DNA from: Xanthomonas sp. DAR 35659
GTDB lineage: Bacteria; Pseudomonadota; Gammaproteobacteria; Xanthomonadales; Xanthomonadaceae
Reading direction: 5' to 3'
Assembly (NCBI RefSeq): GCF_041242975.1
Contig: NZ_CP162488.1
Coordinates: forward strand, 2,408,001-2,472,000
DNA length: 64,000 bases
The notes below the pieces were generated by a model. The model saw only the letters and a program-made list of their open reading frames with translations, was not told the DNA's origin and made no database searches. This document shows positions 16,738 through 25,885 of the stretch, piece after piece. The first letter of the stretch is position 1, and every line of letters starts with the position of its first letter. A program made the position numbers and the translations under genes.

Positions 16738-17490
16738 CTACTCATTTTTCCTAGCCGCGTCCACCATGTCTTTCGGGTAATACGGGTCGTCGCGCAGCTT
16801 CTCGTCGTCGATGCCCAGCACCATGGCAGCAAGGGCCACATCAAAACACCAATAGCCGAAGTAGGCGCCGTCAGCACCGTTCAGGCTGTCGGACCAGTAA
16901 ATAGGCTTGATCTTCTTCTTCCAGGCCTTGGAAAAGGCGAGCAGCTTTTCGGGGCGCTCCGACGGATCGCAGCGCCATACCTCTAGCAGCTGATCGTAGA
17001 CCTTGGGGAACTTGCAGGTCTCCGCTACGGGCCTCTGCGCATCACCCAAGGCGCGTGCCGCTTCATCGATCAATGCGTCCTCGCCAGCGTGACCGATGGC
17101 ATTCACGAGGCGCGTCGTTTCTGCAACGTTGAAGTGGAGCGCCTTGGCGAACGCCATCATGGCCAGCGCGTCGTACACCGTATCCAAGGTCACCCTCTCG
17201 TACATGACCTTGTCCTCGTGCTTTGCTGGAAGTGATGCGAGCACGCGCTGCTGCAGTTCCCTGCCTTCGACCCATTGCAAGACGTTCGCCTTGATGGCTT
17301 GGATCTCGTCCCCCGCGCTGTAGCGAAGAATGACGATCTGTAACGCATAGAGCACTAGGTCGTGTGCCCTCCCGGGGCGCCCCTCCACCCTCGGAAACTG
17401 CTCCGTGTCCTGTAAGCGCTTCAGCATCGCTTTCGTAGCGAAGCTGATGTTGTCAGAGAAGTAAGCGGAGTCCTTGTTACGATCGCGCAT
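16738..17490 (-). CDS. PoNi-like immunity protein (DUF1910/DUF1911), copy 1
   Basis: A 250-residue paralogue of the gene at 15875, starting MRDRNKDSAYFSDNISFATK. It shares KLMYERVTLDTVYDALAMMA-type residues (here DKVMYERVTLDTVYDA), a FPKVYDQLLEVWRCDPSERP block and the DUF1911 ending GAYFGYWCFDVALAAMV/YYPKDMVDAARK. The DUF1910/1911 pair is typical of PoNi immunity proteins. It is transcribed in the same direction as the Rhs effector upstream, as part of a row of immunity-like genes. Tandem paralogues with diverged N termini suggest specificity against different toxin variants, which is an inference. Confidence 0.74.
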   Translation of the reverse strand: MRDRNKDSAYFSDNISFATKAMLKRLQDTEQFPRVEGRPGRAHDLVLYALQIVILRYSAGDEIQAIKANVLQWVEGRELQQRVLASLPAKHEDKVMYERVTLDTVYDALAMMAFAKALHFNVAETTRLVNAIGHAGEDALIDEAARALGDAQRPVAETCKFPKVYDQLLEVWRCDPSERPEKLLAFSKAWKKKIKPIYWSDSLNGADGAYFGYWCFDVALAAMVLGIDDEKLRDDPYYPKDMVDAARKNE

Positions 17491-17581
17491 TGCTACTGTC
17501 CATGGCTAGTCGGTTATTTTTTTGGAGCGAAGAGCTATTGCTTGGTTTCCACGGTAGCACGCAACGCCTGCACTCGACGGG

Positions 17582-18109
17582 TTAGGGAATAGCTGGCATG
17601 CGACCGGAGTCGTCTACAGTTCGATCACCAACCAAATATTCTAGAAATCTGTTGAGGTTCCTGAAGTTTTTGTAATCCGCTCCAAAAAATCTCCACACCT
17701 CGGGTTCAGCTTGCCCTGTTCGCCAGACAACATATGTTTCTTCTGGCTCATATGGATTGAACCCAAACAGCGCCACGTCATCCTTACTGACGTTTGCTGG
17801 CGGACAGTGGTCCCAATTCTCGATGCGTAATGCAATCCACTCTTGCGCCGTCGCGTCGCCGCCGATGTTTGCTGCATCGGAAACACTCAGCCAATCCTGA
17901 TCGAGGTTGGCGTTGTTCCATCGACCGCAAAATTTAAAACGCTCCATTAACATGGGAGAAAGCTGGCGGATTTTTCCTGAAAGCGTCATCAGTTCAAGGC
18001 TTTCAAGATTGGCAGGTTGAAGTTCCTGATCACCATGGTCAGCGTCTGCTTCGTTTCGCAGACGCAGCCGCTCAAGCAGGCCGCGTGTCGCATTGCTCTC
18101 TTGGGTCAT
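17582..18109 (-). CDS. SUKH/SMI1-KNR4-like immunity protein
   Basis: A 175-residue protein. The ATG at 18109 follows GAGG at good spacing; a TTG six bases upstream also opens the frame. After an N-terminal tail rich in charged residues, DATAQEWIALRIENWDH, DVALFGFNPYEPEETYVVW and EVWRFFGADYKNFRNLNRFL reproduce the SUKH fold pattern: a strand pair ending in a YxVW-like motif, then VWxFFxxDYKxFxxLxxFLxYL. SUKH proteins are common immunity proteins of polymorphic toxins. It lies between the PoNi-like pair and the Imm11-like gene. The partner toxin is not in view. Confidence 0.6.
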   Translation of the reverse strand: MTQESNATRGLLERLRLRNEADADHGDQELQPANLESLELMTLSGKIRQLSPMLMERFKFCGRWNNANLDQDWLSVSDAANIGGDATAQEWIALRIENWDHCPPANVSKDDVALFGFNPYEPEETYVVWRTGQAEPEVWRFFGADYKNFRNLNRFLEYLVGDRTVDDSGRMPAIP

Positions 18110-18223
18110 TAACAACCTCTAACGTAAATCATTATTTACACATTATTGGCGAGCCTGCGCGACCCTTATCCGGGCAAAAATTCGTCATCTTCGAATCAAA
18201 GTACATGTGCCGTATGAATTCCT

Positions 18224-18955
18224 TCATGGCAGTTTTGGTTTGCGAATGATTTTCTCCTCGGGGAAAAATATTTCTTCAACGCCATGATCAATGATGCGCT
18301 TATCGCCTCGAAAACTTGGGAGATCCATCAAATCGACATCAGGCGTCGGAGTCAGCTTGATTCCTTTCAAATCGCGTTTACGCAATTCCAAAAACAATTT
18401 TTCTGAAACCACAAGTAGATCCATTCGTTCAGCGACTCTAAATAGATTCGAGTTGCCAGCCAATTTCTCATCCACGACGAGTCTGTACAAGTACTTTAAT
18501 TTTGGCCGCTTTACTCCCAAGTTGTTGAAAACAACCTTCCCCGCCTCATCCCGTTCCACGCGCAGTTCTGAATGAGAAAAATCTGCGCATGAAATATTTT
18601 CATGAAAAACCGCCAAGTGATATTTTTTCTCGATTTTTATTGGTTTCCTATTCTTTCCAATCATGTGTGCATTGATTGGGACTGATGAGAAGTCCACGTT
18701 GAAGTCCCGGAGAACTTCTACGAAAAGACTGGAGCAGAAAATAGCATCCTTGTATTGATCGAAAAAATCAAATCCAATTGGTGCGTAGTCAAAAAATACA
18801 TCGGACTCTCGAAATTTCTCTATTTCCGCCTGGCTCATAGACCTGAAGCCATCTTCGATATGGGCAGCGTCATGCATGGGGAAGGAAACATCGCACCACG
18901 CGGGGCAATCACTCCCTCTTTCGGGAGAGCCCTCATAACTGATAAAAAAATGCAT
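18224..18955 (-). CDS. Imm11-like (DUF1629 type) immunity protein
   Basis: A 243-residue protein encoded by AT-rich DNA unlike the surrounding ICE. The start at 18955 follows GAGGTGAT. The C-terminal half has VAERMDLLVVSEKLFLELRK and DLKGIKLTPTPDVDLM. This matches the signature of the MXAN_0049/Imm11 immunity family (a hydrophobic strand plus xSexL helix, then GxxLxP). The N-terminal half carries FFISYEGSPERGSDCPAWCD and a long middle with aromatic residues. It is probably an orphan immunity gene in the array downstream of the Rhs effector. Base composition suggests a separate origin. Confidence 0.55.
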   Translation of the reverse strand: MHFFISYEGSPERGSDCPAWCDVSFPMHDAAHIEDGFRSMSQAEIEKFRESDVFFDYAPIGFDFFDQYKDAIFCSSLFVEVLRDFNVDFSSVPINAHMIGKNRKPIKIEKKYHLAVFHENISCADFSHSELRVERDEAGKVVFNNLGVKRPKLKYLYRLVVDEKLAGNSNLFRVAERMDLLVVSEKLFLELRKRDLKGIKLTPTPDVDLMDLPSFRGDKRIIDHGVEEIFFPEEKIIRKPKLP

Positions 18956-18988
18956 ATCACCTCAACTTTCCAGCGGCATTTATGTTAG

Positions 18989-19070
18989 AGCTTGTCCCGT
19001 CCGCAAGCTCGTTCTTAAGCTGATTTATGTATATGAACATTTCCTGCTGTGCGGACGTGCCGGACAAGCT
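18989..19070. repeat. Interrupted inverted repeat, 82 bases
   Basis: AGCTTGTCC (18989-18997) and GGACAAGCT (19062-19070) are perfect complements. Inside them, CGTCCGCA (18998-19005) pairs with TGCGGACG, with a 4-base insertion on one side. This could be the ends of a short insertion or a transcript hairpin downstream of the broken Rhs/immunity remnants. The flanking gap 19071-19324 shows no gene. Confidence 0.45.
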
Positions 19071-19324
19071 TCCGCAAATTTGCGTCAGTTTTGATTTAAC
19101 GGCAGCGTTATATGTCAAATGATTGGAGTCATGAACGGGGGGCGAACATTACGGCCGCGAGCAGTTTTTGCCTTTTCACTGCATGGCACTGCTTACATTC
19201 TTTTTCACACTAGTACCTCAAGATCGTTTCGACGCAGGATCAACGGTTATATCAATAGGACGAATCGGGACGGCCGTTCCCCCACCCCTTGTTTAGGACA
19301 GAACCCCGCTGGGTCAATGCTTGG

Positions 19325-19617
19325 GACATCCCTGGCCAGCGCCAGCACCAAGGCCGGATGCTCGGGCTACAGCGGCCCAGCGCCTTTTCTATTCGCGGGA
19401 GCGCTCGGTAGCTGGCCAGTTCGTGCTGGTGTGGGCTCCGCGGCTCTCCTGCAGCAGCCGCAGACCTTCACACGCGAGCTGCGATGCACCAGCCAAGGGT
19501 GGCGTAGCGGTAGACCTGCCGGATGGGTTCGCCCTCGCGGCCGGCGCGGATGACAGAGGCGTGGGTCATGCGGTGCAGTGCGTCGTAGCGGCAGTGCAGT
19601 TCGGGGTCCACTCCAGC
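19325..19617 (-). pseudogene. Rhs core scar, degraded duplicate of part of the Rhs effector
   Basis: The minus-strand translation contains ELHCRYDALHRMTHASVIRA and GREGEPIRQVYRY, nearly identical to the Rhs effector around 22190-22300. The lower part, near 19325-19390, matches the effector near 21970-22035. Intervening segments have been deleted and the frame is broken. On the minus strand it directly follows the tail of the immunity pseudogene, so a second Rhs-immunity unit once stood here or recombination pasted the two together. Confidence 0.75.
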
Positions 19618-19629
19618 GCATTCAGCTGG

Positions 19630-20337
19630 GTTTGGAGGTGAAGTAGGCCATGGTGTTGTTGGTGAGATACATGCCATCGACACGATCAAACTTCGCGATG
19701 GCATCCGGCCAAGCGATGAAGCGAGCATGAGGCTTCGGACTGACGGTGCCGGCCTTCATGTGTCGGTAATGGGGTAGAGCTTGTGGCCGTACTGCCTGCA
19801 TAACTTTCAGACGGCCTTGACGAAGGCATCTGTTTCTGGATCTTCCACAGAGTCATAGGAAGCGGCAAGACGGCCATCCATTAATCCATCCGGCGTGTAG
19901 TTGGCCCTCTTTGAATGCTGAAACTGAATCAATCCCCTGCCAAAGAAGTCGGGTGTGTACTCCTCTCTAACTGGACTCTTATGGATGTATTTTATTTTAT
20001 AATCATCTAGATTTGTTATATTTGTATTTAATATTGCGCAAATGGAAGTAAGTGCGCCATGGCACTTATCAATGGACGGTTGAAGGATGATCTCTAGTTT
20101 TGGGAGTGGATAGGTATCTATGAATCTCACGCTAGGAATTTCTTGGATCAATATCTTCGAGAACTCTTCTTCATCCTTCTTGGTCATGAAAACTTGAAGG
20201 GTCGGCAGGTGCCGCCACCCGAAATTCCTTGGCAAAGTGCTCCCCCGGCGGACGATTGATACCGCCCAGCGCAGCAACATTCCACGTTCGTATCTCGGGG
20301 TCAGCCCGTAGATTTTCGGAGGTCTGGGATTTGCCAT
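19630..20337 (-). pseudogene. Broken paralogue of the Rhs immunity gene
   Basis: The segment LQVFMTKKDEEEFSKIL, RFIDTYPLP and AASYDSVEDPETDAFVKAV aligns along its length with the intact immunity gene at 20363. The tryptophan codon after KAV has become TGA, and about 45 bases later two extra bases shift the frame before the AGTVSPKPHARFIAWPDAI and LTNNTMAYFTSKP tail. The N-terminal ~45 codons (20200-20337) have no counterpart in the intact gene. The AT-rich middle and GC-rich tail differ sharply in composition. It is not expected to yield a full-length product. Confidence 0.8.
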
Positions 20338-20362
20338 GACAACACGTATAGGCGCACTTCTT

Positions 20363-20962
20363 TCATCCGCGCTTGGACGTCAGGTATGCCATCGTGTTGT
20401 TGGTCAGATACATGCCATCCACTTGATCAAACTTAGCCACGGCATCTGGCCAAGCAAGAAACTTGGAGTGCGGCTTAGAGCTCACTGTGCCAGTCTCCAT
20501 ATCCGTGATGGGATAGAGCTTTAATGCGTGTTTTTTGCATAGACGCCAGACAGCTTTAACAAAAGCATCAGTCTCAGGGCTTTTTACGCTGTCATACGAT
20601 GCCATCAGAGCACCATTCCTAAGTCCGCCGGGAGAGTAAGACGCAGTCTTCGAGTGCAGAAATTTTACCATCCCGTCGCCAATGTTCCCCCCGTGGAAAA
20701 ATCCCTTTCCTCCAATGTCTTTTATATAGTTATTCTTATAATAATCCAAATTAACAATTTCCTCATTGATTATCGCGACCGAGGAGTTTCCTGCGTCGTA
20801 ACACTCATCGATCGAATTCTTCACCATGGGTGAAGGAGAAGTCCAAGCATAGGTGTCGATGAAATAGACGCTCTTGATTTCCGCCTTCAGGAGTTGAGAG
20901 AATACCCGCTCATCTTCGCGCGTCATAAACAATTCGATTGCCAAAAGTTTTTGACTAGACAT
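20363..20962 (-). CDS. Probable cognate immunity protein of the Rhs effector
   Basis: A 199-residue soluble protein starting 2 bases after the Rhs stop codon. Its AGAAGG ribosome site lies inside the last Rhs codons, so it is made with the effector. This is the standard place for a cognate immunity gene. Features are IELFMTREDERVFSQLLKAE, VYFIDTYAW, MASYDSVKSPETDAFVKAVW and the ending KFDQVDGMYLTNNTMAYL. The last ~60 residues recur at 19630, 50390 and 52236 in this window. The family is not one I can name with confidence. The immunity role is inferred from position and the multi-copy, partly decayed paralogues. Confidence 0.75.
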   Translation of the reverse strand: MSSQKLLAIELFMTREDERVFSQLLKAEIKSVYFIDTYAWTSPSPMVKNSIDECYDAGNSSVAIINEEIVNLDYYKNNYIKDIGGKGFFHGGNIGDGMVKFLHSKTASYSPGGLRNGALMASYDSVKSPETDAFVKAVWRLCKKHALKLYPITDMETGTVSSKPHSKFLAWPDAVAKFDQVDGMYLTNNTMAYLTSKRG

Positions 20963-20964
20963 TT

Positions 20965-23900
20965 TCACCTTCTCGTTACAGTGCCCGTAGGCATCTGGGA
21001 TGCATCCAGCGTCCCCGGAGCGGGGAGGCTTCCCTTGGGAACAGTTATGACGACTGCATTCGGATCCTGTTGGGTGATGCGTACTGCATTGTTCCACTCA
21101 CGCTGGCTCATACCGTTCACGGTACCCTTATCCACTGTCTGGATGTAAACGGTACGCCCTTGGCCATCCTCGAACGTCATGTCGGTATAGGAAGCCCCTT
21201 TACGCCCATTACCACTCAACGGTTTCAAATAGGTCTCTGGTTGTTCAATCCCCGTCGTGGCATTGCGCCCACCTCGATCATGGTTATACGTAGGGTTTTC
21301 GGCTTGGAACTGATCCCGCACCTGGTCCATATGGCTTTTGGTCGCGGCATTGCCTCTACGGCACCAGCCAAGCGGGTCGGTCCAAGTTATGGGGTTGAAC
21401 GCATATTGGTGCAGATTCACCCCGCCTGCCAAGCCGATCGGATCAGGCGTAGTGAAGGCGCCAATGTCCGGGTCATAGTATCGGAAGGTGTTGTAATGCA
21501 GCCCCGTCTCCCGGTCCAGGTACTGCCCCTGCATGCGCAGGTTCTGCGGCAGGGGCGCCGCGCCCGGCTGCGTCCGGGTGCCGGTCTCCGCCATTGGCGC
21601 ATCCACGGGGCGACCTGCTGCATCGAACGCTTGCCATTCCTCAGTGACCGCGCTGCCCCACACGCGGTATTGCGCCCGCCACACCAGATGGCCGTCGCGA
21701 TCGCTCATCTCTTCGGGCAGCCCGTTGGGCTGAAGGTGGAAGTAGTAGATGCGCGCCGAGGCCTGCGACGAGTCGGGAGTCGGAGGCACGGAATTTACCT
21801 GCGGCTTCGGCTCCTGTTCCGCGCTCCGCGTCCCACGCTCGCGCGCTTCCAGCTCGGCCATCCAGCGCGCCGTCGCGCCTACCGGCCCAGCCACCGCATG
21901 GTAGGCATCGCTCGCGTCCGCATTGGTAACGGGGATGGAGCGGACCTTGCCCTCCGCCGGGTCGCTGCGGGGGGCGTGCCCGGCCAGCGCCAGCACCGCG
22001 GCCGGATGCTCGGGCTCCAGCGGCCCAGCGCCGTCGATGCGTGCCAGCGGCCGGTGGCTGACGGGTTCGTACACGTAGGTGCTGGTTTGGGCTCCGCGGC
22101 TCTCCTGCAGCAGCCGCAGGCCTTCCCACACGAACCGCGTCTCGCCGAAGTCGTCCTCCTTGGCGATGCGCCGGCCCAGCGGGTCGTAGCGATAGCGGAA
22201 GACCTGGCGGATGGGGTCGCCCTCGCGGCCGGCGCGGATGACGGAGGCGTGGGTCATGCGGTGCAGCGCGTCGTAGCGGCAATGCAGTTCGGTGTGCGCG
22301 CCGATGCGCTTGCGCACCAGGCGGCCGAAGCCGTCATAGTCGTAGCGCTTGTCCTGCAGCACCTTCACCCGGTTGTGCCGCACCCATCCACGGCTGCCCT
22401 CGGCGCCCTGCGGCACGGGCGCGTCCAGCCGGTTGCCGGCCGGGTCGTAGTGGAACACCTCGTGCAGCGCCTGTTGCAGGGCCGGAGACACGCCGCCCAC
22501 AGCGCCCGCGGCCTGCAGCGTGGCCGACAGGACATGGCCTGCCGGGTCGTAGCGGTAGCGCGTCTCCCCATTGCGGCTGTGGCGCGTGCGCACCAACTCA
22601 CCCGCGGCGTCGTAGTCCCATTGCTTGCGCAGGCCGTCCGTGGGCACTGCCAATCCCGGCGAGGTCGTCGCGTCCGGCATCTGTTGAGCCCAGTCGCCGC
22701 CTACACGCAGGCTCGCCGATTGGGTCCACTGCGCCCGCTGCCGGCCCAGCGGATCGTAGGCCCAGCGGCTCGCCCAGCGCCCCTGCGTGCGCAGCACCTC
22801 GCGGTGCAGGTCGTCGCGCTCGATGTCGGCCACCACGACGCCGTCCAGGCTGATCTGGTGGACATGGCCGCTGCCGTAGTGCAGGTGGCGCAGCACGCGC
22901 CCGTCCGGCAGTTCGGTGGCGAGGCGGTTGCCCAGCGGGTCGTGCGTGTGGCGTAGAACGGTGTGCGTGCCCGCGTCGGCGTCCCGCGCCGAGTCCAGGA
23001 CCAGGTCTCCCAGCAGGCTGTAACCGAATTCCGCCGCCTGCACGGGCGACTGGCCTGCATCATCGAGCGTTTGCGCGCGCACCAGCCGGTTCATCCTGTC
23101 GTAGGCGAAGCGCTGCACGATGGTGTCTTGCGGAGACGGTGCGCGCGCCACGGCCTGCACGCGCTTTTCGATCAGCCGGCCGATGGCATCGCGTTCGTAG
23201 GCGGTCTGGATCGGCGCGGCCGGCGCGTGGCCCGGTATCGCGTGCTCGATCACGTCGTCCTCGCCCGGGTCTTCCCGCAGTGCTACCACGCGCCCCAGCG
23301 CATCGTGCGCGAATGCCCGCCGGCTACCGTCCGGCCGCAATTCCTGCACCATCCGGTTGGCCGTGTCGTAGGCAAAGCGGTAGGTGGCGCCGTTCTCGCT
23401 GACGAGGCTCGCGAGGCGGTGCGCTGCGTCGTAGCCCAGGTGGACCGTGCTGCCGTCGGGCCGCTGCAGCGCCAGCAGCTTGCCGTGGATGTCGTAGCGG
23501 TAGTGCGTGAGCCGGTGGCTCGAATCGCCGGCTGACACGAGCTGGTCCGCGTCGTCGTAGCTGTATCTTGCCGCTGTTCCGTCCGCCCGCGTCACGCTCA
23601 GCAGCCGCCCGAGCGCGTCATGCACGTAATGCGTGGTCTGCCCCAGCGCATCGATGTGCTTGCTCAGGAATCCATTGGCGTCGTACTCGAAGCGCGTGGT
23701 CTTGCCCGAGCAATCGGTGTGGCGCACCAGCAGGGCGCGTTCGTCCCAGGCCCATTGCTGGCGTCCACCGTTCGCGTCGATGGTGACCACCGGCAAGCCG
23801 CGGGGGTCGTGCACCGTGGATTCGCGCCAGCGCGCTTCGCCCTCACTGCCCGGGATATGCGGGGGCGAACCCGGATCCTGCGGCGGCCCGAGCACCTCCG

Positions 23901-25842
23901 TGCGGTTCCCGCGGTCGTCGTAGGTGTAGTGCCAGCGGGTACCGTCCACGGCGGTGGCCGCGCGCACGCGCTGCAGGCGTTCGTGCCAGTCCAGCCGGGC
24001 GGTCTGCCCCAGCGGGTCGGTGGCACCGGTCAGGTTGCCCAGGCGGTCGTAGGTGAAGGTGAACCGGCTGCCGTCCGCACGCGTCCAGGCCAGCAGTTGC
24101 CACAGCTCGTTCCACTCCATGCGCTGCACCTGCCCCAGCGGATCCTCGATGCGCGTGACGTTCTGGTCCGCATCGTGGTCGAAGAGCTGCACCCGTCCGA
24201 TGTGGTCCGTGACGCGCGTGCGCCGATCGCCGGGCCGTTCGCCGGGCAGGTCGTATTCGAAGGTCCAGGCGGTGGCGGGCATGCCCGGGGCAGCGTCCTC
24301 CAGCCAGTGCTGCACCACGCGGCCTTCGGGCGCGGGCCGGTCCCACCGGTAGCGGGCCACCAGCCCGCTCGCGAAGGTCTGCGCGACAAGGGTGGAGCCC
24401 TCCCAGGTGAAGCGCCGCACGCAGCGCCCCAGGCGGTCGATGACCTGGGCGAGCTGGCCATGGGCGTCGTAGCGGTATTCGACCAGCGTGCCGGCCGGGC
24501 CGCCCGCCGTGAGGTCCACGCGCACGAGGCGCAGCCCGCCGGCCTGCGCATAGCGCAGCGCGAGCCGGTGGCCCGCGCTGTCGGTCACATGCCGCACCAC
24601 ACCGTCGGCATCGCGGTGGAAGTCGATGGTATTGCCGTTGAAATCCGCCCATTGCTGCAACCCCAGGCGTTCGCCATCGCTGCTGCCGGCGCGCTGGCCG
24701 AAGCAGTAGATCCATCCCAGCGCAGGCATGCCAATGAAGTAGGCGCCGTTCTCCCCGCGGCTCAGTTGCACACCTTCCGGCACGCTGAACATCTGGCCGC
24801 CGGGCGGCAGGTCGTCGAAGGGGACGTCGCGGCCGGACTCGTCGATGAAGTGCGCCTTGCCGCCCTCGAAGACCAGCTCCACGCTGAAAGGCAGGCTCCA
24901 GCCCGTGCCCAGCGCGCCCGTGCGCCCGTCGCAGGACGCATACGTGCGGCGCCAGACGATGGGCAGCGCTCCGGGCAGGCTGAAGTCGGTGTCGTCATCG
25001 CCCAGCAGCACCTTGGCGCCGGTCACCACATGCACAGGCTTGCCTTGCAGGAAGTTGCCGACGGCCGTGCCCGCGCTTTTGCCCCAGCCGCTCACGGCGG
25101 AATGCCCGCCGTCGAACGACGGCAGGATCTCTCCCATCACCTTCGCGCCCACGACACCGGTGAGCACGGCCATCCCGAAGCATTTGAGACCGGCCTTGAG
25201 CGCGCCGGTGGCGCCGCCGATGATGCCCCCCCAGAAGCGGGCCTGGCTGGCGAGTTCTCGGTCGGAGGCCGGTATCTCCTGGTCCCGAAAACGCGCGATG
25301 GGGACCGATTCCCCGCCTATGAAGACATCGTCTGAGCCCTTGCTGATCTTCGCCTCGCAGTCCAGGCAGTCGCCTTCTCGCGCGGCGCGGTAGCTGTCGA
25401 TGAAGACGTTCTCGCTGCCGTAGATCACCAGGCTGGTGGGCGGGCTGTGCTTGGCGCATTGGCCCACATCCAGCCCGGTCCGGATCGCCGGCTTACCGTT
25501 GATGAAGACCGTGCTCGATCCGGTCGCTTCGAGCTTGCCGCAATCGGAGGTCAGAGTTCGCCCGAAGGCTTCGCCGAAGGATTGGATGAAATCGCCAGCC
25601 AGGCTCGCGATATGTGCGATGGCGAAAGAGCCCAGCACAATGCCGATGCCGACGGCAATGCCGGCCAGCGTGCCGAGGCCCGGGCATATGATCGTTCCGC
25701 CGGCAATCGCGCTCGCGACGAGCTCCGTGACCGCGACGGCCGTGCCGAATTCGAGCGCGGCCGCAATCGCGGCCCCTGCCGCATGCCCCTCGCGTGCATA
25801 GGTGTGGGCGATCGGGTCGTGCAGTCGGGCGGCCTTGGGCAT
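20965..25842 (-). CDS. rhs: PAAR-domain Rhs effector with C-terminal toxin (type VI secretion)
   Basis: A 1625-residue polymorphic toxin. It begins with a prePAAR motif (AARLHDPIAHT), followed by hydrophobic helices at about residues 24-90 (TELVASAIAGGTIICPGLGT, then GIGIVLGSFAIAHIASLAG) and a PAAR domain to about 185. The Rhs/YD cage follows, with dozens of YD repeats (YRYDPLGRR, HYVHDALGRLL). The core-ending motif GLAGGVNLHQYAFNPITWTD then PLGW lies near residue 1493. The remaining ~132 residues are the toxin. GRKGASYTDMTFEDGQGRTV and YIQTVDKG resemble a restriction-endonuclease-like core, with Q where E is usual, so nuclease activity is only suggested. Upstream are EagR and a VgrG stub; downstream is its immunity gene. 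Delivery would need the host's type VI apparatus. Confidence 0.93.
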   Translation of the reverse strand: MPKAARLHDPIAHTYAREGHAAGAAIAAALEFGTAVAVTELVASAIAGGTIICPGLGTLAGIAVGIGIVLGSFAIAHIASLAGDFIQSFGEAFGRTLTSDCGKLEATGSSTVFINGKPAIRTGLDVGQCAKHSPPTSLVIYGSENVFIDSYRAAREGDCLDCEAKISKGSDDVFIGGESVPIARFRDQEIPASDRELASQARFWGGIIGGATGALKAGLKCFGMAVLTGVVGAKVMGEILPSFDGGHSAVSGWGKSAGTAVGNFLQGKPVHVVTGAKVLLGDDDTDFSLPGALPIVWRRTYASCDGRTGALGTGWSLPFSVELVFEGGKAHFIDESGRDVPFDDLPPGGQMFSVPEGVQLSRGENGAYFIGMPALGWIYCFGQRAGSSDGERLGLQQWADFNGNTIDFHRDADGVVRHVTDSAGHRLALRYAQAGGLRLVRVDLTAGGPAGTLVEYRYDAHGQLAQVIDRLGRCVRRFTWEGSTLVAQTFASGLVARYRWDRPAPEGRVVQHWLEDAAPGMPATAWTFEYDLPGERPGDRRTRVTDHIGRVQLFDHDADQNVTRIEDPLGQVQRMEWNELWQLLAWTRADGSRFTFTYDRLGNLTGATDPLGQTARLDWHERLQRVRAATAVDGTRWHYTYDDRGNRTEVLGPPQDPGSPPHIPGSEGEARWRESTVHDPRGLPVVTIDANGGRQQWAWDERALLVRHTDCSGKTTRFEYDANGFLSKHIDALGQTTHYVHDALGRLLSVTRADGTAARYSYDDADQLVSAGDSSHRLTHYRYDIHGKLLALQRPDGSTVHLGYDAAHRLASLVSENGATYRFAYDTANRMVQELRPDGSRRAFAHDALGRVVALREDPGEDDVIEHAIPGHAPAAPIQTAYERDAIGRLIEKRVQAVARAPSPQDTIVQRFAYDRMNRLVRAQTLDDAGQSPVQAAEFGYSLLGDLVLDSARDADAGTHTVLRHTHDPLGNRLATELPDGRVLRHLHYGSGHVHQISLDGVVVADIERDDLHREVLRTQGRWASRWAYDPLGRQRAQWTQSASLRVGGDWAQQMPDATTSPGLAVPTDGLRKQWDYDAAGELVRTRHSRNGETRYRYDPAGHVLSATLQAAGAVGGVSPALQQALHEVFHYDPAGNRLDAPVPQGAEGSRGWVRHNRVKVLQDKRYDYDGFGRLVRKRIGAHTELHCRYDALHRMTHASVIRAGREGDPIRQVFRYRYDPLGRRIAKEDDFGETRFVWEGLRLLQESRGAQTSTYVYEPVSHRPLARIDGAGPLEPEHPAAVLALAGHAPRSDPAEGKVRSIPVTNADASDAYHAVAGPVGATARWMAELEARERGTRSAEQEPKPQVNSVPPTPDSSQASARIYYFHLQPNGLPEEMSDRDGHLVWRAQYRVWGSAVTEEWQAFDAAGRPVDAPMAETGTRTQPGAAPLPQNLRMQGQYLDRETGLHYNTFRYYDPDIGAFTTPDPIGLAGGVNLHQYAFNPITWTDPLGWCRRGNAATKSHMDQVRDQFQAENPTYNHDRGGRNATTGIEQPETYLKPLSGNGRKGASYTDMTFEDGQGRTVYIQTVDKGTVNGMSQREWNNAVRITQQDPNAVVITVPKGSLPAPGTLDASQMPTGTVTRR

Positions 25843-25885
25843 GGCTTGGAGCGGTAGAACTAGTGCGGGAAGAAGAGCGGCGGCC

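Noticed and set aside
21070..25335. Plus-strand open frames of 628 and 571 codons
   Set aside because: Both are antisense to the PAAR-Rhs gene and show only low-complexity R/A/H/V sequence.
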